NCBI RefSeq assembly: GCF_008039615.1
Contig: NZ_VDUZ01000003.1
Span: forward strand, 62,001 to 126,000
Direction: 5' to 3'
DNA from: Vineibacter terrae
Lineage (GTDB): Bacteria; Pseudomonadota; Alphaproteobacteria; Reyranellales; Reyranellaceae
Length of the DNA stretch: 64,000 nt
Part shown: piece by piece, positions 8,910 through 19,448 of the stretch
Layout of the letters: each line of letters opens with the position of its first letter
Position numbering within the stretch: the stretch's first letter is position 1
The notes under the pieces: model-generated
Databases searched by the model: none
What the model was told of the DNA's origin: nothing
Seen by the model: the letters and a program-made list of their open reading frames with translations, nothing else
Made by a program: the position numbers and the translations under genes

Positions 8910-9060
8910 CGCCCGCGTTCCTTCGCAAACAACACGTTCCGACGCTAATGCACTTTATGCCGTCATGAAACAGAAAATTTTGCAGTATCTCAAGGTTGAC
9001 CCTTTCAGGGCATCCAGATCGAGTGCATTTTATCGCGATGAGAAGCAGACGAGGCTTTCG
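8910..9060. promoter_or_regulatory. Divergent intergenic region with repeated TGCA-TTTAT boxes
   Basis: This region separates the minus-strand transport operon from the plus-strand aminotransferase. It contains TGCACTTTATGCCG at 8949-8962 and TGCATTTTATCGCG at 9024-9037, a direct repeat 75 bp apart, close to seven helical turns. An inverted AT-rich TGCA box (AAAATTTTGCA) lies between them at about 8973-8983. The spacing and AT-richness in a GC-rich genome suggest operators for a shared regulator. No confident -35/-10 pair was assigned. A longer aminotransferase frame from 8965 is judged untranslated. Confidence 0.45.
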
Positions 9061-10389
9061 ATGACCATCATGACGGTGCCGAACCAGAGCGAGATGGAGT
9101 CCTATTGGCTGCCGTTCACGGCCAACCGCCAGTTCAAGGCCAATCCGCGCCTGTTCGTCGGCGCCGACGGCATGTACTACACGGCCGCGGACGGACAGCG
9201 GATCCTGGACGGCATGGCCGGCCTGTGGTGCGTCAACGCCGGCCATAACCAGCGGCCGATCGTCGAGGCGATCAAGCACGCGGCCGAGCGGCTGGACTAC
9301 GTGTCGTCGTTCCAGATGGCGCACCCGCTGGCTTTCGAGGCCGCATCGCGCATCGCCAGCATCGCGCCGGCCGGCATGGACCATGTCTTCTTCGCCAATT
9401 CAGGCTCTGAAGCGGTCGATACGGCGTTGAAGATCGCACGTGCGTATTTTCGCGTCAAAGGCGAGGTCGGCCGCACGCGCTTCATCGGCCGCGCCAAGGG
9501 CTACCACGGCATGGGATGGGGCGGCCTGTCGGTGGCCGGCATCGGCCGCCACCGCAAGGATTTCGGACCCCTGCTGCCGGAGACAGATCACCTGCCGCAC
9601 ACGCTGGACCTGGCGCACACCGCGTTCTCGCGCGGCCAACCGGCCTGGGGGGCGCATCTGGCCGACGAGCTCGAGGCGCTGGCCCAGATTCACGATCCCT
9701 CGAGCATCGCCGCCGTGATCATCGAGCCGGTGACGGGCTCCGGCGGCGTCCTGCCGCCACCCCAGGGCTATCTCGAGCGGCTGCGCGCGATCTGCGACCG
9801 CCATGGCATCCTGCTGATCTTCGACGAGGTCATCACCGGCTTCGGCCGGCTCGGCGCGCCGTTCGCCGCGCAGGCGTTCGGCGTGACGCCCGACCTCATC
9901 ACCTGCGCCAAGGGCATGACCAACGGCGCCGTGCCGATGGGCGGCGTGATCGCCGGCGACAAGGTATGGAACGCCTTCATGGCCGGGCCGGAGAACATGA
10001 TCGAGCTGTTCCACGGCTACACCTATTCCGGCCATCCGCTGGCTTGCGCCGCCAGCATCGCGACGCTCGACGTTTACCGCGACCAGGATATCTTCGAGCG
10101 CGCCGCCAGGACGGCGCCGCTATGGGAGGCGGCGGCGCATGCCTTGAAGGGCCTGCCCAACGTCATCGACATCCGCAACATCGGCCTGCTCGCTGCCATC
10201 GAGCTGGCGCCGCGGCCCGACGGCGGCGCTGTGCGCGCCATCGAGGCGGCGAACCGCTGCTTCGACGAAGGGGTGCTGGTGCGGTCGGCCGGCGATGCGC
10301 TGGTGCTGTCGCCGCCCTTGGTGATCTCGGACGCGGAGATCGAGCGGCTGTTCGCGACAATCGCACGCGTGCTGAAGCTGCTGCAGTGA
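9061..10389 (+). CDS. Class III aminotransferase, omega-amino acid (beta-alanine):pyruvate type
   Basis: 442 residues. The YWLPFTANRQFKANPR opening is characteristic of omega-amino acid:pyruvate transaminases. The PLP site is intact: GSEAVDTALK near 115-124, DEVITGFGR with Asp255, and the Schiff-base Lys284 in TCAKGMTNG. The enzyme should move an amino group from beta-alanine or a similar omega-amine to pyruvate, giving malonate semialdehyde in the first case. ATG 9061 is preferred over the open frame from 8965 because GAGG lies 6 bases before it and homology begins there. Beta-alanine is the end product of dihydropyrimidine breakdown, which fits the hydantoinase cluster 5 kb downstream, though it is not in the same operon. 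Confidence 0.9.
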   Translation: MTIMTVPNQSEMESYWLPFTANRQFKANPRLFVGADGMYYTAADGQRILDGMAGLWCVNAGHNQRPIVEAIKHAAERLDYVSSFQMAHPLAFEAASRIASIAPAGMDHVFFANSGSEAVDTALKIARAYFRVKGEVGRTRFIGRAKGYHGMGWGGLSVAGIGRHRKDFGPLLPETDHLPHTLDLAHTAFSRGQPAWGAHLADELEALAQIHDPSSIAAVIIEPVTGSGGVLPPPQGYLERLRAICDRHGILLIFDEVITGFGRLGAPFAAQAFGVTPDLITCAKGMTNGAVPMGGVIAGDKVWNAFMAGPENMIELFHGYTYSGHPLACAASIATLDVYRDQDIFERAARTAPLWEAAAHALKGLPNVIDIRNIGLLAAIELAPRPDGGAVRAIEAANRCFDEGVLVRSAGDALVLSPPLVISDAEIERLFATIARVLKLLQ

Positions 10390-10391
10390 GG

Positions 10392-13190
<2,799 letters not shown>

Positions 13191-13287
13191 AATGGCCTCC
13201 GGTCCGATCCCTGCAACGCAATATATTGCGTGAATCTGGGCTGAGGCCACCATCGTTAGATGGATGTTATCCCCACCCGATTCTGGC

Positions 13288-14757
13288 TCAGCGCGCCGGC
13301 CGGCTCTGCGGCAGGCGGTCGCGTGCGGCCAGCACCGGCGGCGCCAGCTGCTGGGCCGTGCGGCCGGCCCAGTCGCGCTGCGGCACCGTGGCCAGGCGGC
13401 GGCGCTGGCCGTCATTCATGGCGGCGACGGCGGCATCGATGTCGATGGTGAGCACGTTGCCGTCGCGGACCACCTGGATGCCGTCGACATAGACGTGGCG
13501 CACGGCGCGGTCGCTGGCCGAGTAGATCAGGCTGCGCATCGGCTCGAGCGGCGGCTGCATGTAAGGGTGGTGGAGGTCGATCAGCGCGAAATCGGCCTTG
13601 CAGCCGGGCAGCAGCCGGCCGAGATCGGGGCGCCGCAGGATGCCGGCGCCGCCCACGGTCGCGGCCTCCAGCGCATGGCGCGTCTGCCCGTGCTTGTAGT
13701 TGCCGGAGACGACACGCGCCACGTAGCAGGCCAGCCGCATCTCATCCAACATGTTGTGCGGGAAGGTGTCGGTGCCCATGCCGAGGGGAATGCCGGCATC
13801 CATGTAGCGGCCGATCGTGTTGAGCGCGATGCCGCGGCGCGCGAACACGGTCGGGCAGTGCGCCACCGCGGCTCCGGAAGCGCGCAGCCGCGCGAAGTCG
13901 TCGCTGTGCGGCCAGTGCAGCTGCGGATGGTCGCTCAGGAAGATACCGTGGCCGATGATGAGGTCGGGCCCCAGCACCCCGATCTGGTCCAGCCACTCGA
14001 TGGGCGTCTTGCCATGACGGCGCACCATCTCGTTGAACTCGACGATGGCCTGGCCGGCATGGGTCTGCATCGGGATGCCGCGCCGGCGCGCCTCGGCCAG
14101 GCTGTCCTTGAACAGGCCTTCGGTGCAGGTGTCGATCTGCGCCGGCCCGACCATGCCCGACAGGCGGCCGCTGGGGTGCTGCGCCGCGTGGTCGATGGTC
14201 TGCAGCGCCGCGGCGAATGCCTGCTCGCCGGCCTTCTCGTCCCAGGCGTAGTCCACCGCATGGCCGTTCTTCGTGTACCAGTGGCCGGAGCGGTACATCG
14301 GGCACAGCACGGCGCGGATGCCGGTCGAGGCGAGGTCGTCGATCCAGCCGTCGCGGTTGATCGAGAGGTCGCAGATGGTGGTCACGCCGCTTTTGAGCAG
14401 CTCCGACAGGGCGAACCGTGACGACGCGCCGGCAGCGTCGGCCTCCATGCCGAACACGGGCAGGTATTCATAGAGCGAGCTCTGGCCGAGCCTGTCGCTG
14501 GCCACCTCCTCGGTCAGGCCCTTGTTGCCGGGCTCGGAGAAGGGGTGGCTGTGGATGTTCACGAGGCCCGGCATCGCCATCATGCCGCCGCCCTCGATCA
14601 CCGTGTCGGCGGCATCGGCATAGCCTGGCCCGGCATGCACGATCTCGTTGCCTCGGAACACCAGGTCGGCGCCCTGGAGATACACATGGCACTGCTCGGC
14701 CTCGTCCCAGGCCACGGCGACATCGAGGTTGCGGATATGCGTCGTCTTGGGTGTCAT
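13288..14757 (-). CDS. Amidohydrolase, ATZ/TRZ-cytosine deaminase-like
   Basis: 489 residues from ATG 14757, which has AGGA just upstream. Metal-dependent amidohydrolase features are HSH (69-71) on the first barrel strand, a later QTHAG His, IGHGIFLSDH and the GTDTFPHN Asp. These match the deaminases and dechlorinases acting on heterocyclic rings (TRZ/ATZ, cytosine and guanine deaminases). It probably removes an amino or similar group from a ring compound in the cytoplasm. It is divergent from the DapA-like/hydantoinase operon with a 98 bp spacer, so both may answer to one regulator. The exact ring substrate cannot be read from the sequence. Confidence 0.85.
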   Translation of the reverse strand: MTPKTTHIRNLDVAVAWDEAEQCHVYLQGADLVFRGNEIVHAGPGYADAADTVIEGGGMMAMPGLVNIHSHPFSEPGNKGLTEEVASDRLGQSSLYEYLPVFGMEADAAGASSRFALSELLKSGVTTICDLSINRDGWIDDLASTGIRAVLCPMYRSGHWYTKNGHAVDYAWDEKAGEQAFAAALQTIDHAAQHPSGRLSGMVGPAQIDTCTEGLFKDSLAEARRRGIPMQTHAGQAIVEFNEMVRRHGKTPIEWLDQIGVLGPDLIIGHGIFLSDHPQLHWPHSDDFARLRASGAAVAHCPTVFARRGIALNTIGRYMDAGIPLGMGTDTFPHNMLDEMRLACYVARVVSGNYKHGQTRHALEAATVGGAGILRRPDLGRLLPGCKADFALIDLHHPYMQPPLEPMRSLIYSASDRAVRHVYVDGIQVVRDGNVLTIDIDAAVAAMNDGQRRRLATVPQRDWAGRTAQQLAPPVLAARDRLPQSRPAR

Positions 14758-14855
14758 GATTCCTGCTTCCATTGCAGGGCAGGCTGCCCAGACCACAGCT
14801 TCCCGGTGCGGGCGCCCGGTGGCAAGATGGTCTTGACCCTGCAGGAGATAGCGCC

Positions 14856-15815
14856 ATGGCCGCCAAGCGCCTCGACGAATCCGCCACGGGCGTGTTCATC
14901 ATCGCTGCCACGCCTTTCACCGAAAACGGCGCGGTCGACTACGACAGCATCGACAGCCTGACAGATTTCTACATCCGCAGCGGTGTGCACGGCTTCACCC
15001 TGCTGGGCATGATGGGCGAGGCGCACAAGCTCTCGGGCGAGGAGTCGCTGGCCGTGGTGCGGCGCGTCATCGCGCGTGCCGGCGACCGGCAGGTGATCGT
15101 GGGCACCAGCCACGCCGGCATCGACAATCTGCGGCGGCTGTCGCACGAGGTGATGAGCGCCGGCGCGGCGGGCGTGATGGTGGCGCCGACGCCGGGCCTG
15201 AAGGGCGACGACGGCCTCTATGGCTACTATGCCCAGGTCTTCGCGGCGCTCGGGCCCGATGTGCCCGTGGTCTTCCAGGACTATCCGCAGGCGACGTCGG
15301 TGTTCCTGCCGGTGCCGGTGTTCGGCCGCCTGGTCGACGATTTTCCGCAGCTCGTGATGCTCAAGCACGAGGACTGCCCCGGCCTGGGCAAGGTCACGCG
15401 CGTGCGCGAGGACGAGAAGCGGCCGGGCCGTCGCCGTGTGTCCATCCTGGTGGGCAATGGCGGGCTGTACTACGTGCAGGAGCTGCGGCGCGGCGCCGAC
15501 GGCGCCATGACCGGCTTTGCCTGGCCCGAGATGCTGGTGCAGGTCCACGCGCTGTTCGCGTCAGGCAAGGCGGAGGAGGCCGAGGACCTCTACGACCTCT
15601 ACCTGCCGCTGGTGCGTCACGAGCAGCAGCCCGGCATGGGGCTGGCGCTGCGCAAGGAGGTGCTGCGCCGCCGCGGCGCGATCCGCAGCGCTCGCCAACG
15701 CGCGCCGGGCTCGTCGCTGGGTGCCACCGACCTCGCCGAGCTCGACAACCTGATCCGCCGCCTGGAACGGCGCCTGGCCGCCGCCGGCCGGTCCTCGCCG
15801 CTGGCGGCGGAATGA
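14856..15815 (+). CDS. DapA/N-acetylneuraminate lyase-family aldolase
   Basis: 319 residues from ATG 14856, with AGGAG about 9 bases upstream. The TIM-barrel class I aldolase features are GFTLLGMMGE (47-55), Tyr143 in QDYP and the Schiff-base Lys170 in LKHED. The protein is slightly longer than classic DapA (about 292), with a C-terminal Arg-rich tail. It should add or remove pyruvate or a similar keto acid through a Lys imine. It sits 28 bp ahead of the hydantoinase, so it is probably co-transcribed and handles a carbon skeleton from the same catabolic route. It is not expected to be the housekeeping lysine enzyme. Confidence 0.8.
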   Translation: MAAKRLDESATGVFIIAATPFTENGAVDYDSIDSLTDFYIRSGVHGFTLLGMMGEAHKLSGEESLAVVRRVIARAGDRQVIVGTSHAGIDNLRRLSHEVMSAGAAGVMVAPTPGLKGDDGLYGYYAQVFAALGPDVPVVFQDYPQATSVFLPVPVFGRLVDDFPQLVMLKHEDCPGLGKVTRVREDEKRPGRRRVSILVGNGGLYYVQELRRGADGAMTGFAWPEMLVQVHALFASGKAEEAEDLYDLYLPLVRHEQQPGMGLALRKEVLRRRGAIRSARQRAPGSSLGATDLAELDNLIRRLERRLAAAGRSSPLAAE

Positions 15816-15843
15816 CAGATCCTGATCTGATCCGGAGCTCACC

Positions 15844-17310
15844 GTGCCTGCCTACGACCTCGTCATCCGCAACGCCCGCATCGTCACCGCCGAGCACGCC
15901 GCCGAAGGCGATATCGCGATCAAGGACGGCGCCATCGCCGCGCTGGGCCGCGTCGCCGGCGACGGCGCACGCGAGATCGACGCGGCCGGAAAGTTCGTGC
16001 TGCCGGGCGGCGTCGACAGCCACGTGCACGTCGAGCAGCGCTCGGGCATGGGGATCATGTGCGCCGACGATTTCTACACCGGCACCGTGTCGGCGGCGTA
16101 TGGCGGCACCACCACCATCATCCCGTTCGCGGCGCAGCATCGCGGCATGTCGCTGCGCAAGGTCGTGCAGGACTACCACGAGGCGGCGACGCCCAAGGCG
16201 GTGATCGACTATGCCTTCCACCTGATCGTCTCGGATCCGACGGAGCAGGTGCTGGGCCAGGAGCTGCCGGCGCTGATCCGCGACGGCTACACCTCGTTCA
16301 AGATCTACATGACCTACGAGGCGTTGAAGGTCAGCGACTACCAGATGCTCGACATCCTGGCGCTGGCGCGCCGCGAGGGCGCGCTGGTGATGGTGCATGC
16401 CGAGAACCACGACATGATCCAGTGGCTGGCGCATCATCTGGTCGATCAGGGCCACGTGGCGCCGCGCTATCATGCCATCGCCCATGCCCGCGTCGCCGAG
16501 GCCGAGGCCACCAACCGCGCCATCGCGCTGGCGCGGCTGGTCGATGCGCCGATGCTGATCGTGCACATGTCGGAGATCGAGGCGATCGACACGGTGCGCC
16601 AGGCGCGGGCGAGGGGCCTCAAGATCTTCGCCGAGACCTGTCCGCAGTACATCGCGCTGACCGGCGATGACCTCGACAAGCCCGACGTGCAGGGCGCGAT
16701 GTGGTGCTGCAGCCCGCCGCCGCGCGATTCGGCGGCGCAGGAGGCGGTGTGGGCCGGGCTGAAGGACGGCACGTTCGACGTCTTCTCGTCCGATCACGCG
16801 CCCTACCAGTTCAACGAGGGCGGCAAGATCCCCAAGGGGCTCACGACCACCTTCAAGGAGATGGCCAACGGCGTGCCCGGCCTGGAGCTGCGGCTGCCGC
16901 TGCTGTTCTCGGAGGGCGTGCAGACGGGCCGCATCGACCTGCACCGCTTCGCGGCATTGTCGTCGACCAACCACGCCCGGCTCTACGGCCTCTACCCGCG
17001 CAAGGGCACCATCGCCGTGGGCAGCGACGCCGACCTCGCGATCTGGGATCCGCAGCGGCAGGTCACCGTGCGCTGGGCCGACCTGCACGACAATGTCGGC
17101 TACAGTCCCTACGAAGGCCGGCAGATCACAGGCTGGCCGACCACGGTGATCAGCCGCGGCCGGGTCGTTGTCGAGAACGGCAAGCTCGACGCCGCCAGGG
17201 GCAGCGGCCGGTTCCTGCGCTGCGAGTCGCCCGATGCGTCGCGGCCGCTGGGCAAGCCGGCACCGGAGATGGCGAAGATGGGGGCGTTCGGGGTACGGCC
17301 GCTGTTTTGA
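15844..17310 (+). CDS. hydA: D-hydantoinase/dihydropyrimidinase
   Basis: 488 residues, starting with GTG 15844 behind a GGAG. The binuclear zinc site is complete: HVH (60-62), a Lys153 in SFKIYMTYE expected to be carbamylated, His185 in VHAENHD, a further His in VHMSEIEAID and the late Asp in SSDHAPYQF. Length is normal. It hydrolyses the cyclic amide of dihydrouracil or 5-substituted hydantoins to N-carbamoyl products in the cytoplasm. The D-carbamoylase at 17779 takes the next step. A family B palindrome lies between the two genes, so coupling may be looser than in the previous pair. Confidence 0.95.
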   Translation: MPAYDLVIRNARIVTAEHAAEGDIAIKDGAIAALGRVAGDGAREIDAAGKFVLPGGVDSHVHVEQRSGMGIMCADDFYTGTVSAAYGGTTTIIPFAAQHRGMSLRKVVQDYHEAATPKAVIDYAFHLIVSDPTEQVLGQELPALIRDGYTSFKIYMTYEALKVSDYQMLDILALARREGALVMVHAENHDMIQWLAHHLVDQGHVAPRYHAIAHARVAEAEATNRAIALARLVDAPMLIVHMSEIEAIDTVRQARARGLKIFAETCPQYIALTGDDLDKPDVQGAMWCCSPPPRDSAAQEAVWAGLKDGTFDVFSSDHAPYQFNEGGKIPKGLTTTFKEMANGVPGLELRLPLLFSEGVQTGRIDLHRFAALSSTNHARLYGLYPRKGTIAVGSDADLAIWDPQRQVTVRWADLHDNVGYSPYEGRQITGWPTTVISRGRVVVENGKLDAARGSGRFLRCESPDASRPLGKPAPEMAKMGAFGVRPLF

Positions 17311-17323
17311 CAGGGCTCAGCGG

Positions 17324-17539
17324 GTGCGCTCCGATCGCAAGGTGCTGCCTGCATTGCAGGAGTGTAAAGCCGAGCAGAAGGCCCGGCTGAAGGCGTTGAT
17401 ACGGGAGGGCGATAGGAGCGGTGCACCTGTGGCGTGGGATCCGGCACGGATCAAGTCGGAGGCGAATCGTCGGGTAAGAAGAATGCCGCGCTCCGTTCGG
17501 GATGCAGTAGCGCTTCATGGTGAGCTTGTCGAACCATGA
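17324..17539 (+). pseudogene. Possible type II antitoxin (ParD/CopG-like) C-terminal remnant
   Basis: The frame after the hydantoinase encodes a charged helix-rich stretch including LKALIREGDRSGAPVAWD followed by PARIKSEANRR. This recalls the C-terminal toxin-binding tail of ParD or RelB/DinJ antitoxins (EG-x-SG-x-x-x-x-FD followed by Arg/Lys). No ribbon-helix-helix N-terminus and no toxin gene are visible, and the frame runs on into the family B palindrome (17513-17597). It is best seen as a fragment left by decay or rearrangement, and may be a chance similarity. Confidence 0.3.
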
Positions 17540-17597
17540 AGCGCCCCGCGCGGACGGCCGTGCAAGGCCTTCATGGTTCGACAAGCTCACCATGAAG
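17513..17597. repeat. Family B palindrome, copy 2
   Basis: An 85 bp inverted repeat: left arm CTTCATGGTGAGCTTGTCGA, right arm TTCATGGTTCGACAAGCTCA, arms nearly perfect. It lies between the hydantoinase and D-carbamoylase genes. The rest of the gap to 17778 shows two adjacent 8-mers, AAGATCAC (17683-17690) and AAGATCAT (17691-17698), which may be an operator for the carbamoylase gene. Confidence 0.9.
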
Positions 17598-17778
17598 GCT
17601 TGGCGCTGAAACCTGCTTTCCCCTGAGAACCGGAAGAATGCCCTGCGGAGCGCAAGAGTTGTGCAGATCGTGCATCACGAGCAAGATCACAAGATCATAT
17701 GAGTCACTTTCGCGTTGAGGACGCGGAGAACGTGATTCGCGCTGCAAGAGACGCCCGTCTTCAACGCCGAGGAACGAC

Positions 17779-18732
17779 ATGTCCCGCCGACTGAAAGTCG
17801 CCGCCGCCCAGATGGGGCCGATCCATCTCGCCGACAGCAAGGCCTCGGCCGTGAAGCGCATGATGACGATGCTGCGCCAGGCCGCGGATGCCGGCTGTCG
17901 CTTCGTGGTGTTCCCTGAGCTGGCGCTGACGACCTTCTTTCCCCGCTGGTGGATGGCCGACCAGGCCGAGATCGACCGCTTCTTCGAGGCGCAGATGCCC
18001 AGCCCCGAGACAATGCCGCTGTTCGAGCTGGCGCGAGAGAAGAAGGTCGGCTTCTATCTGGGCTATGCCGAGCTGACCGAGGACGGGGGCCGGACGCGGC
18101 GGTTCAACACGTCGATCCTGGTCGGCCCGGACGGACGCATCATCGGCAAGTATCGCAAGGTGCATCTGCCCGGACACAGCGATCACCTGCCGCAGGCGCC
18201 GTTCCAGCATCTGGAGAAGCGCTACTTCGAGGTCGGCGACCTCGGCTTCAACGTCTGGCGCATGTTCGACGAGGACGTCGTGATGGGCCAGTGCATCTGC
18301 AACGACCGGCGCTGGCCGGAGACCTTCCGCGTCATGGGCCTGCAGGGCGTCGAGATGGTGGCGCTGGGCTACAACACGCCGACCGACAACATCTATTTCC
18401 ACGAGCCGCCCTATCGCCGGGTGTTCCACCACCTGCTGTCGGTGCAGGCCAACGCCTACCAGAACGGCACCTGGATCGTGGCCACGGCCAAGGCCGGCAA
18501 GGAGGACGGGTTCGGCATGTACGGCGCCTCGGTGATCGTGGCCCCCACTGGCGAGATCGCCGCCCAGGCGATGAGCGAGGCCGACGAGGTGATCATGTTC
18601 GACTGCGACCTGTCGCTGGGCGAGAGCATCCGCCAGAACGTCTTCAACTTCGCCAGGCACCGCCGGCCGGAGCACTACCGGCTGATCACCGAGCGCGCCG
18701 GGGCCGAGCCGCCGCCGCCGACCCGGAAATAG
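17779..18732 (+). CDS. hyuC: N-carbamoyl-D-amino acid hydrolase (D-carbamoylase)
   Basis: 317 residues. A nitrilase-superfamily protein whose catalytic residues fall at Glu47 (FPELALTTFFPRWW), Lys127 (GKYRKVHLPG) and Cys172 (GQCICNDRRWPE), the same numbers as the well-studied Agrobacterium D-carbamoylase. Other shared stretches are RRFNTSILV, FQHLEKRYFE and GYNTPT. It hydrolyses N-carbamoyl-D-amino acids to the D-amino acid, CO2 and ammonia in the cytoplasm. It forms the second step after the hydantoinase at 15844. The substrate class is much better supported here than for most nitrilase-fold proteins. Confidence 0.96.
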   Translation: MSRRLKVAAAQMGPIHLADSKASAVKRMMTMLRQAADAGCRFVVFPELALTTFFPRWWMADQAEIDRFFEAQMPSPETMPLFELAREKKVGFYLGYAELTEDGGRTRRFNTSILVGPDGRIIGKYRKVHLPGHSDHLPQAPFQHLEKRYFEVGDLGFNVWRMFDEDVVMGQCICNDRRWPETFRVMGLQGVEMVALGYNTPTDNIYFHEPPYRRVFHHLLSVQANAYQNGTWIVATAKAGKEDGFGMYGASVIVAPTGEIAAQAMSEADEVIMFDCDLSLGESIRQNVFNFARHRRPEHYRLITERAGAEPPPPTRK

Positions 18733-18804
18733 CCCCGCATCGCTTCCGTCTGCGGTCCGCAACGGTATAGTCGCGGCTTCGTCTCCTCATGCCAGCCGGG
18801 TCCC

Positions 18805-19416
18805 ATGCAATACGCCGCGTCCGAGGTCAGCCATCACGAGCGCTACAAGCTGCTCATATCCTTCATCCTGCCGCGCCCGATCGCCTGGGTGACGACGGTC
18901 GGGCCGACGGGTGTGGTCAATGCCGCGCCCTTCAGCTTCTTCAACGCGTTCGCCGAGGATCCGCCATTGATCATGTTCGCGATCAACAAGCGGCCGGACG
19001 GGCGCATCAAGGACACCTGGGTGAACATCGAGCGCACCGGCCAGTTCGTCGTCAACCTCACCGACGAGCCCCTGGCCGAGAAGATGCACCAGTCCAGCGG
19101 CGACTTCCCGCCCGAGATCGGCGAGCCCAACTATCTCGGGCTGAGCCTGGCGCCGTCGGTCGACGTGGTGCCGCCGCGCATCGCCCAGGCGCCGTGGGCC
19201 ATGGAGTGCCGCATCTGGCAGGTGATCAACGTCAAGGACGACCGCCAGCTCGTGATCGGCGAGGGGCTGCGCTTCCACGTCCGCGATGATCTGTGGGACC
19301 CCAAGGCGATGCGCGTCCATACCGAGAAGTATCGCCCGGTCGGCCGCATGTTCGCCGACCGCTATTGCCGCACTGACGATCGGATCATCTTCCCGCCGGC
19401 CGAAGGGCCGGCATGA
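18805..19416 (+). CDS. Flavin reductase-like FMN-binding split-barrel protein
   Basis: 203 residues with the RPIAWVTTVGPTGVVNAAPFS opening (residues about 24-44) of the flavin-reductase-like domain. These proteins bind FMN and either supply reduced flavin to a monooxygenase or act alone as reductases. It lies 72 bp after the D-carbamoylase and may be co-transcribed. No two-component monooxygenase is adjacent, so its partner is unclear. The start ATG at 18805 has no strong ribosome-binding site, but the homology begins close to it. Confidence 0.85.
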   Translation: MQYAASEVSHHERYKLLISFILPRPIAWVTTVGPTGVVNAAPFSFFNAFAEDPPLIMFAINKRPDGRIKDTWVNIERTGQFVVNLTDEPLAEKMHQSSGDFPPEIGEPNYLGLSLAPSVDVVPPRIAQAPWAMECRIWQVINVKDDRQLVIGEGLRFHVRDDLWDPKAMRVHTEKYRPVGRMFADRYCRTDDRIIFPPAEGPA

Positions 19417-19419
19417 ATT

Positions 19420-19447
19420 CCTTCTCCCCGCGCAGGCGGGGAGAAGG
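19420..19447. terminator. Perfect 12 bp hairpin between convergent genes
   Basis: CCTTCTCCCCGC pairs exactly with GCGGGGAGAAGG around a GCAG loop. It lies 4 bp after the flavin-reductase stop and just before the end of the opposing gene, where a bidirectional terminator is expected. There is no real T-tract on either side, so it may instead be a member of a common hairpin repeat. Confidence 0.5.
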
Positions 19448-19448
19448 G

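Noticed and set aside
6171..8948. A 925-residue plus-strand frame
   Set aside because: It is antisense to the SBP and C45 genes, which have clear family motifs; composition is that of a shadow frame.
17513..17597. Family B palindrome as a CRISPR-like repeat or rho-independent terminator
   Set aside because: Copies are dispersed and single, not arrayed with spacers, and no T-tract follows; they fit REP-like elements.
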